Positions 1 to 6,924 of a stretch of DNA of 7,105 nt are shown in pieces (within the stretch, counting starts at the first letter, position 1; every line of letters starts with the position of its first letter). The DNA is from Clostridia bacterium (GTDB taxonomy: Bacteria > Bacillota > Clostridia > Oscillospirales > CAG-272): NCBI GenBank assembly GCA_017621015.1, contig JAGAUC010000314.1, positions 1 through 7,105 on the forward strand. Reading direction: 5' to 3'. Below the pieces are notes generated by a model that was not told the DNA's origin, made no database searches, and worked only from the letters and a program-made list of their open reading frames with translations. A program made the translations under genes and the position numbers.

Positions 1-53
1 CCCCTAAGCGTCCCTCCCCGATAAATCAAAAGTTGAAGGGTGATGGATTTTTC

Positions 54-96
54 AAAAAAGATTTGCTTTTTTCTATATACATTTTTTTGCTTTTTT
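54..96. repeat. AT-rich direct and inverted repeats around the first promoter
   Basis: Two things are visible. A perfect 7-bp inverted repeat, AAAAAAG (54-60) and CTTTTTT (66-72), has a 5-nt loop. An 11-bp direct repeat, TTTGCTTTTTT, occurs at 62-72 and 86-96, a 24-bp period that brackets the -35 box of the first promoter. The inverted repeat could be a weak terminator for a gene to the left, or the direct repeat could be a regulator-binding pair. Low complexity makes chance a real alternative. Nothing else is recognisable in the first 53 bases. Confidence 0.3.
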
Positions 97-104
97 GATA
101 TAAT
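76..104 (+). promoter_or_regulatory. Sigma-A type promoter with extended -10, upstream of the 896-aa gene
   Basis: The -35 is TATACA (76-81, four of six consensus bases). A 17-bp spacer follows, then a perfect TATAAT -10 (99-104). It is preceded directly by TGA (96-98), which fits the extended -10 TGN motif. The expected start of transcription is near 111, giving a very short leader of about 25 nt before the ATG at 136. This is the only good promoter seen upstream of the first gene. Confidence 0.8.
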
Positions 105-120
105 GAGGCCAAGAACGGTT

Positions 121-127
121 GGGAGGT
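121..127 (+). promoter_or_regulatory. Ribosome binding site of the 896-aa gene
   Basis: GGGAGGT is a near-perfect Shine-Dalgarno sequence, with GGAGG ending 9 nt before the ATG at 136. It fixes that ATG as the start. A second AAGGA (131-135) touches the start codon and is too close to serve. Confidence 0.85.
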
Positions 128-135
128 AACAAGGA

Positions 136-2826
136 ATGAAGGAATTTCCCGCTTATATTGACGTGCAACCGCCAAGGGCGTTTGTGGATGAGCTGAAAAA
201 GCCGCTTCACAGCGAGAAGCCGTCGCATTTTTGCGCGGAATGTCAGCCGCGCGAGGGCGAGGTGAGGGCCTTTGGGCTGTTTTTGGACAAGAAATTTCCC
301 GATCCGGAGGGACTTCTGGATACGGTTTATGAGGACTTTGAGGCGTTTGCCAAGGTGTGCGGCGTATGGGGTGATCGCTATCCAATAGGCCTGCTTTTTG
401 CTGCCAATTATGAGGGTGAGGCGCATCGGATCGAGGTGGACGAGGGCGGTGTACGCGTGACGGCGGGCAACGCTGAGGGCATTCGCCGTGCGCTGTATTT
501 CCTTGAGGACAGCATGATAAAGCGCGGCGGCCCCGTTCTTGCGCGCGGCAGCGCAGAGCGAAACGCTTGGGTCAAGACCCGCATCTCACGTTGCTTTTTC
601 TCGCCGCGTAACCGCTCGGGCAACGAGGAGGATGACGAGCTGGTCAACGGCGGCGACTACTATCCCGACAACTATCTTTCCCGTCTTGCGCACGACGGTG
701 TGAACGGCATCTGGATCTATACCCACATCGAAACGCTGGTAAGGACCACGCTTCAGCCGCAGTTTGCCGAAAAGAGCGAGCTTCGCCAAAAAACGCTCAA
801 CCGCATCATCGAAAAGTGCCGTCGATACGGTATCCGCGTGTTTGTCTTTTTCTCTGAGCCGCACTTCAAGCATACAAACGGGCATCCCGAGGTGCAGGGC
901 AATCGGCTTTGGAACGGCAAGCGGACCTTCTGCACCTCGACGCCCGAGGGCAGAGAATTTTGCGCGGACGCGATGTATAAGCTGTTTACCGCCTGTCCGC
1001 GCCTGGGAGGTATCATCAACCTCTGTCAGGGCGAGTATACCACGAGCTGTGCCTCGGCTCTGCCCATCATCGACTGTCCGCATTGCGGCAGTAAGAGCGC
1101 GGGCGAGGTGTTGGCCGACACCATGGACTGCTTTGCCGAGGGTATGCGCCGTGCGGGCGCGACCGGGGCCGAGTGCATCGCGTGGAGCTACGGTATGCGC
1201 ACGTGGGATATTCCGAACGTTCGCGATTACGTTCGCCATTTGCCAATGGATGTGATCGAGCTTCAGAACTTTGAGGAGGGCGGCTGGAACGAGCAGCTGG
1301 GCAAAAAGCGCCTGGCCACCGACTATTGGCTTTCCTACACCGGCCCCTCGGAGATGTTTGAGGCGACGGCGGACGAGGCGCGCGTAAGCGGCGTCAAAAT
1401 GTATGCTAAGCTTCAGGTGTGCAATTCGCACGAGCTGGCGACCGTGCCGTACATTCCTGCTCCGGGCCTTTTGTTTGACCGCTATAAGTATATGCATAAG
1501 GCCGGCGTCAGCGGCGTGATGCAGTGCTGGTTTTTCGGCAATTACCCTTCGGTGATGAGCCGTGCGGCGGGCGAGCTTTCTTTTGCCAGGGATTTTTCGG
1601 ACAAGCACGCCTATCTTCGCTCGCTGGCATCGCTGACCTTTGGCGAGAAGCACGCCGAGGAGATGGCGTGCGTCTGGGAGACCTTTGAGGAGGCGTACAA
1701 AAACTACCCGACCAGTATCAACTTTAGCTATCTGGGCCCGATGCACGCGGGACCCACCTGGATCCTTCAGCTGATTCCCAAAAACACCGAGACCTCGCAC
1801 ACCTGGGTGGGCGATCTTCCCACCACGGGCGACCGCTTGCCAAACGTCCTGCGCGGCACGCACACTATGGAGGAGTGCCTGACGCTTTGCGAGCGTATGC
1901 GAAGCGGCTGGCGTGAGGGACTTTCGCTTATGGAGCGCATCGAGGGGTGCGGTGAGGACGGAGAAAGCCGAGAGCAGCTTTCGGTGGCGAGGGCGCTTTC
2001 GGTGCTGTTTGACAGCGGCACCAATATTGTGGAGTTTTACCTTCTGCGCGAAAAATTGGGGCGCGGCAAGGGAGAGGCGCGCGAGCTGCTTGCGAGAATG
2101 CGCGAGATCTTTGATGCGGAAAAGGAAAATGCAAGGCGGCTTTGTACGCTTTGCGAGGAGGACAGCCGTCTTGGCTTCCACGGCGAGGCCGAGCGCTACC
2201 AGTTTCATAGGGCACGCCTTGAGCACCGCATAAAGGCCTTGGACTTTGTGCTTGAGACCGAGTTCCCGGAGGTGGAGGCTCGGATCGGGAAGGGAATGCC
2301 CCCCTTCGATTACTATACGGCGGACTACAAGGGCTCCCCGAGCTACCTCGTGGGCAGCAGAGCCGAGGCCGAGTGGATCGATTTTCGGCCGAGTGGCGAG
2401 ACGCCGTCGGCGCGTATGCGCGTATGGCGCGAGGATCATCGGGTGTATATGGAGCTTTGTGACACGCGCGGCGGCTACTTTGTGCTGTATCCCGAGCGTC
2501 ATCTGCAGTATAGCAACCCGGCAGTCGGCATTTACCCGGACGGCGAGATCCGGCCGCGCCTGAGCTATACGGGTGGCAGCTCCTTCCTGCATTACGGTAT
2601 GGACGAGGAACGGATCGCGGCTGAGTATGCGTGCTACCGCGTGGAGGTCTTGCATAAGCAGGAGGGAACCGACCTTCTGGTCTCGATGGATGAGAGTGAG
2701 CTTGACGAGCTGGGGATGTTTGACCTTGGCGTGGTTTGCTCGAGCGGAGACACGCTGTGCGGTGGCCAGCTTTGGGATCTTGAGCCCAATCCGTCGGTTT
2801 ATGCGCGGTTTGTTCTGAAAAAATAA
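136..2826 (+). CDS. Cytoplasmic glycoside-hydrolase-like protein (GH20/DUF4838-like architecture, CBM9-like C-terminus)
   Basis: This 896-aa protein has no signal peptide or membrane segment, so it should act in the cytosol. Visible layout: residues about 55-130 resemble the small alpha/beta domain that precedes the barrel in GH20 and related hydrolases (IRRALYFLED at 116-125). Residues about 149-470 read as a (beta/alpha)8 barrel, starting near TRISRCFFSP and ending near the strand QCWFFGNYPS. Residues about 578-718 are helical and include the motif RLGFHGEAERYQF. Residues about 723-896 form a beta-rich tail like CBM9-type sugar-binding domains. Candidate catalytic acids are E300 (QGEYTTS) and E380/E381 (QNFEEGGW), chosen only by position near strand ends. 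The usual GH20 Asp-Glu pair is not evident. A CPHC motif (C314-C317) sits just after E300, recalling the Cys-rich loop in DUF4838-type barrels. Its likely role is cleavage of imported oligosaccharides, with substrate unknown. I am confident that it is a real gene and fairly confident that it is a glycosidase-type protein, but not of its family number. Confidence 0.8.
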   Translation: MKEFPAYIDVQPPRAFVDELKKPLHSEKPSHFCAECQPREGEVRAFGLFLDKKFPDPEGLLDTVYEDFEAFAKVCGVWGDRYPIGLLFAANYEGEAHRIEVDEGGVRVTAGNAEGIRRALYFLEDSMIKRGGPVLARGSAERNAWVKTRISRCFFSPRNRSGNEEDDELVNGGDYYPDNYLSRLAHDGVNGIWIYTHIETLVRTTLQPQFAEKSELRQKTLNRIIEKCRRYGIRVFVFFSEPHFKHTNGHPEVQGNRLWNGKRTFCTSTPEGREFCADAMYKLFTACPRLGGIINLCQGEYTTSCASALPIIDCPHCGSKSAGEVLADTMDCFAEGMRRAGATGAECIAWSYGMRTWDIPNVRDYVRHLPMDVIELQNFEEGGWNEQLGKKRLATDYWLSYTGPSEMFEATADEARVSGVKMYAKLQVCNSHELATVPYIPAPGLLFDRYKYMHKAGVSGVMQCWFFGNYPSVMSRAAGELSFARDFSDKHAYLRSLASLTFGEKHAEEMACVWETFEEAYKNYPTSINFSYLGPMHAGPTWILQLIPKNTETSHTWVGDLPTTGDRLPNVLRGTHTMEECLTLCERMRSGWREGLSLMERIEGCGEDGESREQLSVARALSVLFDSGTNIVEFYLLREKLGRGKGEARELLARMREIFDAEKENARRLCTLCEEDSRLGFHGEAERYQFHRARLEHRIKALDFVLETEFPEVEARIGKGMPPFDYYTADYKGSPSYLVGSRAEAEWIDFRPSGETPSARMRVWREDHRVYMELCDTRGGYFVLYPERHLQYSNPAVGIYPDGEIRPRLSYTGGSSFLHYGMDEERIAAEYACYRVEVLHKQEGTDLLVSMDESELDELGMFDLGVVCSSGDTLCGGQLWDLEPNPSVYARFVLKK

Positions 2827-2831
2827 AGGTA

Positions 2832-2877
2832 AAAAGAGGAGTTTGGCAGAATGCACAAAACTCCTCTTTTGTTTTGT
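2832..2877 (+). terminator. Intrinsic terminator after the 896-aa gene
   Basis: A perfect 13-bp stem pairs 2832-2844 (AAAAGAGGAGTTT) with 2858-2870. Inside the loop a further GCA-GAA-TGC mini-stem can form (2846-2854). The T-rich tract TTTTGTTTTGTTT follows. It begins 5 nt after the TAA stop and separates the two genes into different transcription units. The stem is A-rich on the 5' side, so it could also work partly in the reverse direction. Confidence 0.88.
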
Positions 2878-2905
2878 TTCAAAATGACGAAGATAGCAAA
2901 ATCAA

Positions 2906-2920
2906 TTGACAAACGGTCAA
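2906..2920. promoter_or_regulatory. Operator-like palindrome over the -35 box
   Basis: TTGAC (2906-2910) and GTCAA (2916-2920) form a perfect inverted repeat with a 5-nt spacer, so the half-sites are one helical turn apart. The left half is the -35 hexamer itself. A dimeric repressor bound here would block RNA polymerase. The half-site is short and partly dictated by the -35 consensus, so this is only a candidate, and no regulator gene is in the window. Confidence 0.35.
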
Positions 2921-2934
2921 AAAAATGGTATAAT
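2906..2934 (+). promoter_or_regulatory. Strong consensus sigma-A promoter for the 1229-aa gene
   Basis: It has a perfect -35 TTGACA (2906-2911), a 17-bp spacer and a perfect -10 TATAAT (2929-2934). A TGG immediately before the -10 (2926-2928) satisfies the extended -10 motif. The expected start of transcription is near 2941, giving a leader of about 146 nt. Such a complete consensus predicts strong intrinsic activity, so control by a repressor or in the leader is plausible. Confidence 0.92.
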
Positions 2935-2995
2935 TTATACTCCAAAATCTGTTATGAGGTCGGGTGCACAAAAAGTCGGAAAATACCACAACTTC

Positions 2996-3020
2996 ACGGA
3001 AAAGACCCTTTCGTTTTTTT
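2996..3020 (+). terminator. Possible weak attenuator in the leader
   Basis: ACGGAA (2996-3001) can pair with TTTCGT (3009-3014), including one G-U pair, around a 7-nt loop. A run of T's through 3020 follows. The layout is that of an intrinsic terminator placed between promoter and gene, but the stem is short and AT-rich, so its efficiency would be low. Chance is a serious alternative. Confidence 0.25.
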
Positions 3021-3042
3021 GGCAATGGCTTTATAATAAATA

Positions 3043-3060
3043 CAGTACGGTGACGTACTG
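3043..3060 (+). promoter_or_regulatory. Leader hairpin with GUGA tetraloop
   Basis: CAGTACG (3043-3049) pairs perfectly with CGTACTG (3054-3060) around GTGA, a GNRA-type tetraloop in RNA. It ends 13 nt upstream of the Shine-Dalgarno core. If the TATAAT at 3032-3037 is used, transcripts would start almost at the hairpin, which could then protect the 5' end. As DNA it is also a palindrome a protein could bind. Confidence 0.5.
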
Positions 3061-3073
3061 AAAAAAGGGAAAG

Positions 3074-3079
3074 AAAGGA
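3074..3079 (+). promoter_or_regulatory. Ribosome binding site of the 1229-aa gene
   Basis: AAAGGA, in a purine-rich run (3061-3081), ends 7 nt before the ATG at 3087. The following codons encode a standard export signal, which supports this start. Confidence 0.75.
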
Positions 3080-3086
3080 AACGTTT

Positions 3087-6000
3087 ATGAAACAAACAAG
3101 GAAAATGCCGATGACATGGAAGCTGGCGCTCTCGCTGGTGCTTCTCATCGTGACTGTGATCGGCTGCATGATGAGCGCCTCGGCCGAGGATCTGGAATGG
3201 AACCTTCTGACCGACGTGGATGCCGGCTATGAGGCCAAGGACGCCAATGGGGCGTATACCCGAGTGGTCGATGAGGATGGTACGGTTTACGTACACAATC
3301 TGGATTCGGGCCGGAATGGTGCTTTTTACGTCTATGACGACAATAACATTCTCGGTACATACCGTTCCTTCTCGCTTGAGGGTGACTTCTATTTCGAGTC
3401 ATTTCCCTCCGGCCTGCGTACGGACGGTGCCACGCCGATGACCCCGGCCGAAAATCCGCTGTCCTTCCTGATGTGGTGCTACAAAAACGTCGAGAAGGGC
3501 ACCTTGGTCTTCAACTCGATCCGTATTAATGACGAGGGAAGACTGTATCTTGCCGACGGTAAGCCGTCCGGCTCGGCGCCCTCCAACGTTTACCTGGAAA
3601 AGGGAAGATGGTATAACATTCGTATCGTTATGATGCCCGCGAACGGCGTGTGCGAGCTTTATATTGATGGCGAAAAAATTCAGGAATTCAACATTGTCCG
3701 TTTCGATGATAAGCTTCACGTTTCGAATTTCGTCCGTTATTTTGACGGCTTCTATCAGTGGGGCGTTAAGATGAAGAACCTCATCGTCAAGACCGACAGC
3801 TCTTACATTGTAGGTCTGCGTGAGGAGGAGGCGGCCGACTACATCGGCTACCAGGCCACCAAGCCCGAGGACGGCGAATTCTCGCTCCGTACCGTTATGG
3901 GCGTGAACAGCACCGAATACAACCGCATCGGTTATGAGGTGCTTTTGCTCCAGAAGGACGACGATCTGGGAGAGGTCTACGCCGAGTCGCTTTCGGTAAG
4001 ATCCAAGGTCGTTTATGAAACGCTGAAGGATTCCGACGGAAATACATACAGTGTGAAGGATCTTTACGGCTACAATTATGCGGCCGCGCTTGAGATCGAG
4101 GGCATTCCCGAGTATCCCGGATGTGGCTACGTTGAGATCGTTGTCCGTCCCTACGTTCTCGGCATGAACGGCATCCGCATGTACGGTAAGGCGGCCGTTC
4201 TTAACTACTACGGCGGCGACGCTGACGAGAACGGATATCCTGTGGTCAATCGCAGAGTGGAGCGTTTTGCTACGCTTCTTCCCGTGGCGGACACCTTTGT
4301 TTTTTCAGGCGGACACGCCAACACCAACTTTGGCGCGAGTGAGCGTCTCCAGTCCAAGAATACCGACCCCTCGAACATTCAGGTGGAGCGCGCTTCTTAC
4401 TTTAAGTTCCACTTCACGCCCGAGCAGGTCAAGATGATCGAGACGGCTACCTCGGCCAAGTTCGCCATCTACTGCCTTGTCAAGTCCAATACCGACTACA
4501 TGCTTCACGGCACGGACACCAAGTGGGAGGAGGACACGCTGACCTTTAACAACGTGCCGCAGCTGGCCGCGACCTGGGAGCCCATTGCCGAGGTTCCCAA
4601 CGAGGACCGCGCCTATATGTACTTTGACGTTCGCCAGTATCTCAACGAGCAGATGCTCAACGAGGACGGCTCGCTTACCGTTTCCTTCCGTGTAACCAAC
4701 AAGGGTAGCCTGGATGCTAACCTCACCTATATTGAGGCCAAGGAAAAGGGCGGCGACTACGTGCCCAAGCTTGAGATCGTTACCACCATTTATGACCGCG
4801 AGCTTTCTCCCAAGAAGATCTCCAACATGGGCTACGAGCCTTGGGGATATGCGGAGTACCTTGTGGACGAGTGGTTTGATGAGCTGGTTGATAAGGTATA
4901 TCCCAAGGACGAAAACGGCAATGTGATCGAGCATGATGTAAACAACATCGTTCCCGACGGTTATATGGCTACCGAGGCAACCGGTGATTTCACCACCGTT
5001 GTCGAATGGGAGGCCGACAACTACATTTGGGTTCAGCCTCAGCTTTGGACCGACCACCCGGACGGCGTTAAGCGCGAGGACGAGTGGGAGAAGGAGCGCT
5101 TCACCCGCACGCTCAGCACGCTGGGTACAAGCACCGCAAACGCTTACCTGACCTCAGAGTACGCGCAGACCAAGACCGAGTACGATACCTACGGCGGCAT
5201 CTCCAATGCCGGCTTTACGGGTCAGGCGACCGGCTTCTTCCATACCGAGGTCATCGGTGACAGAACCTACATCATTGACCCGCTGGGCAACCCCTTCTTT
5301 GTAACGGGTATCAATGACTTTACCATGTATAACAGCAAGTGGGCGCTTGAAAAGTACGGCACCGAGGCTGATTACTACACGGCTACCACCAAGCTTTTGA
5401 AGGATATGGGTCTCAACGCCGCCTTCGTCAGCCCGCAGGACAAGGTCCTTGCTGTGGACGAAAGCCTTACGACGGTGGTTCAGCTGAGCGTTGTCGGCTC
5501 GTATATGTTCTCGCTCGGACGCTCGCAGATCTCCGAGGGATATTTCCCGCACAACAACACCATCAACGTATTTGACCCCGACTTCCGCAAGATGACCAAC
5601 AAGAACGTGGCCGAAACCATTCTTTCCAAGAACTATCAGGACAATCCCCGTGTTCTCGGTTACGTTTCGGATAACGAGCTTCCCGGTGGCGACGACATTC
5701 TGACTCGCTACCTGACCATTGACCCGAACGAGCCCTCCAACGCCTTCTCGTATGCCGTGGCTTGGACCTGGCTGGCCAGAAGAATGAATAACCCCGTGGT
5801 TTCGCTGGAGGAGTATCTGGCGTCGCCCGAGCTTGCCGAGATGAACGGTGAGTTCCTTGGCTTTATCTATTGCACGTACTACGGTGTGACCCGTGATGCC
5901 ATCGAGGCGGTCGACCCCAACCATATGTATATGGGATCGCGTGTTACCGGCGGATGCGGCTTCCACGAGGGCTACCTCAGAGCCGCCGGCTATCAGCTTG

Positions 6001-6776
6001 ATATCATTACCACCAACATCTACGGTGGACCTAACTACGATTGGGAAAAGATCACCAACTACTACCGCTACTCGGGCAAGCCCATCATCATCACCGAGTT
6101 CTTTGCCAAGGCTATGGACGCCATCGACGAGAACGAGTTTATCATGGCAAACTCGACCGGTGCGGGCTTTGTCACCAAGACTCAGCAGATGCGTGCCGAC
6201 TTCTACGAGCATCACGCGATCAACCTGCTGCAGACCAAGGCGTGCGTTGGTTGGGTATGGTACTGCATGCTGGACAACGACCAGCCGCTTCACTACAGCA
6301 TTGACATGCAGAAGGAAGTGGTCATGGCTTACGTTGCTTACGCACAGCATCCGCCCGTGGCGCTCAGCTTTATTGATCGCGACGGCAAGGTCTACACAGC
6401 CGCCGAGGTTGGCTTCTTTGAAACCATCGACGAGGGTAACCCGATGATGTCCAACCACAACTGTAACAAGGGTGTGTTCAACCGTACCTACAACTCGACG
6501 GTTTCGGTTTACAGCTACGATGCAAACGGCAAGCTTCTCGGTGCCAAGAGCTATTGGGTAGAGGATCCCGAATCGGCCATTCCCGCAGACGGAACCAAGC
6601 TCAAGGCGCTTAGCAGTGATACGGTATTTACCGTCGGCAAGGCCGTGAACGCGGACGGCAGCTACACCGAGACGGTGCTGACAAACTATCAGGGCACGTA
6701 TGTGGCTCTGGCACGCGCAATGCGTAAGGTCAGCGACAACCTCATCGGTCTTGTTAAGTACTTTGACGCACAGTAA
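3087..6776 (+). CDS. Exported multidomain glycoside hydrolase, clan GH-A, GH50 agarase-like, with LamG-like and CBM96-like domains
   Basis: This 1229-aa protein starts with basic residues and a hydrophobic core (L13-I25), so it is exported. Cleavage could follow ASA (31-33) or occur at a lipobox-like VIGC (C27). Domains in order: a LamG/concanavalin-like sheet at about 36-238 (KGRWYNIRI around W175, YIDGEKI from 192); an unclassified beta module at about 250-375; a CBM96/DNRLRE-like domain at about 395-569 (ADTFVF at 401, WEEDTLTFNNVP at 480); a pre-barrel segment with GQATGFF (712-718) and DPLGNPFFVTGIN; a barrel to about 1090; then a beta tail. The barrel carries GYVSDNEL, where E864 fits the acid/base of clan GH-A, and PIIITEFF, where E1004 fits the nucleophile. 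WVWYCMLDNDQP (from W1056) matches the last strand of GH50-type enzymes. It should cleave an extracellular polysaccharide by a retaining mechanism. The substrate, agar-like or another, cannot be fixed. There is no LPXTG or SLH anchor. Confidence 0.85.
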   Translation: MKQTRKMPMTWKLALSLVLLIVTVIGCMMSASAEDLEWNLLTDVDAGYEAKDANGAYTRVVDEDGTVYVHNLDSGRNGAFYVYDDNNILGTYRSFSLEGDFYFESFPSGLRTDGATPMTPAENPLSFLMWCYKNVEKGTLVFNSIRINDEGRLYLADGKPSGSAPSNVYLEKGRWYNIRIVMMPANGVCELYIDGEKIQEFNIVRFDDKLHVSNFVRYFDGFYQWGVKMKNLIVKTDSSYIVGLREEEAADYIGYQATKPEDGEFSLRTVMGVNSTEYNRIGYEVLLLQKDDDLGEVYAESLSVRSKVVYETLKDSDGNTYSVKDLYGYNYAAALEIEGIPEYPGCGYVEIVVRPYVLGMNGIRMYGKAAVLNYYGGDADENGYPVVNRRVERFATLLPVADTFVFSGGHANTNFGASERLQSKNTDPSNIQVERASYFKFHFTPEQVKMIETATSAKFAIYCLVKSNTDYMLHGTDTKWEEDTLTFNNVPQLAATWEPIAEVPNEDRAYMYFDVRQYLNEQMLNEDGSLTVSFRVTNKGSLDANLTYIEAKEKGGDYVPKLEIVTTIYDRELSPKKISNMGYEPWGYAEYLVDEWFDELVDKVYPKDENGNVIEHDVNNIVPDGYMATEATGDFTTVVEWEADNYIWVQPQLWTDHPDGVKREDEWEKERFTRTLSTLGTSTANAYLTSEYAQTKTEYDTYGGISNAGFTGQATGFFHTEVIGDRTYIIDPLGNPFFVTGINDFTMYNSKWALEKYGTEADYYTATTKLLKDMGLNAAFVSPQDKVLAVDESLTTVVQLSVVGSYMFSLGRSQISEGYFPHNNTINVFDPDFRKMTNKNVAETILSKNYQDNPRVLGYVSDNELPGGDDILTRYLTIDPNEPSNAFSYAVAWTWLARRMNNPVVSLEEYLASPELAEMNGEFLGFIYCTYYGVTRDAIEAVDPNHMYMGSRVTGGCGFHEGYLRAAGYQLDIITTNIYGGPNYDWEKITNYYRYSGKPIIITEFFAKAMDAIDENEFIMANSTGAGFVTKTQQMRADFYEHHAINLLQTKACVGWVWYCMLDNDQPLHYSIDMQKEVVMAYVAYAQHPPVALSFIDRDGKVYTAAEVGFFETIDEGNPMMSNHNCNKGVFNRTYNSTVSVYSYDANGKLLGAKSYWVEDPESAIPADGTKLKALSSDTVFTVGKAVNADGSYTETVLTNYQGTYVALARAMRKVSDNLIGLVKYFDAQ

Positions 6777-6787
6777 CGCGTAAAAAT

Positions 6788-6820
6788 AAGGGGCTGAGTC
6801 TTTGGACTCAGCCCTTTTGT
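6788..6820 (+). terminator. Intrinsic terminator after the 1229-aa gene
   Basis: GGGCTGAGTC (6791-6800) pairs perfectly with GACTCAGCCC (6805-6814) around a TTTG loop. Weaker AAG/TTT pairs extend it outward, and TTTTGTTG follows. It starts 11 nt after the TAA stop. GC-rich stem, tight loop and T tract make it a textbook terminator. Confidence 0.93.
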
Positions 6821-6823
6821 TGT

Positions 6824-6854
6824 AAAACGAAAACCCCGCCATAATGGCGGGGTT
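6824..6854 (-). terminator. Minus-strand intrinsic terminator
   Basis: AACCCCGCC (6832-6840) pairs with GGCGGGGTT (6846-6854), with a possible extra A-T pair and a 3-nt loop. On the plus strand no T's follow it. On the minus strand the hairpin runs into TT-CG-TTTT (6831 down to 6824). It is therefore oriented to stop leftward transcription, implying a convergent gene beyond the right edge. Confidence 0.75.
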
Positions 6855-6924
6855 GAAAAAAGGCGATTGCCGATAAGCAGAAGAAAAGTAAAGGGAAGAG
6901 GGAAAGAAGCTTTGGGTGAGAAAG

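Larger units (their letters stand above)
2941..3086 (+). promoter_or_regulatory. Structured 5' leader of the 1229-aa gene
   Basis: About 146 nt separate the predicted transcription start from the ATG, against about 25 nt for the first gene. The leader holds a short hairpin followed by seven T's, a TATAAT at 3032-3037 that could be the -10 of a second, weaker promoter (no good -35 in front of it), a tight hairpin near the gene, and the ribosome binding site. No known riboswitch class is recognisable. The leader may be regulatory or merely a long untranslated region. Confidence 0.4.

Noticed and set aside
26..426. Minus-strand frames near the left edge
   Set aside because: They overlap the start of the first gene and its promoter and show no ribosome binding site or domain.
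586..2856. Very long minus-strand open frame (756 codons) opposite the first gene
   Set aside because: Its codons are in exact register with the plus-strand codons, so it stays open only because TTA, CTA and TCA are unused there. It ends exactly at a TCA codon at 586. The translation has no recognisable domain, and its start lies in the terminator loop.
2851..3036. Small plus-strand frame of 61 codons between the genes, with GAGGAG 9 nt upstream
   Set aside because: The GAGGAG is the 5' side of the terminator stem, and the frame runs through the terminator and the next promoter. The protein resembles nothing.
3032..3037. TATAAT as a second full promoter
   Set aside because: No -35 resembling TTGACA lies 16-18 bp upstream (TTTCGT at best) and no TGN extension is present. 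It is kept only as a possibility within the leader.
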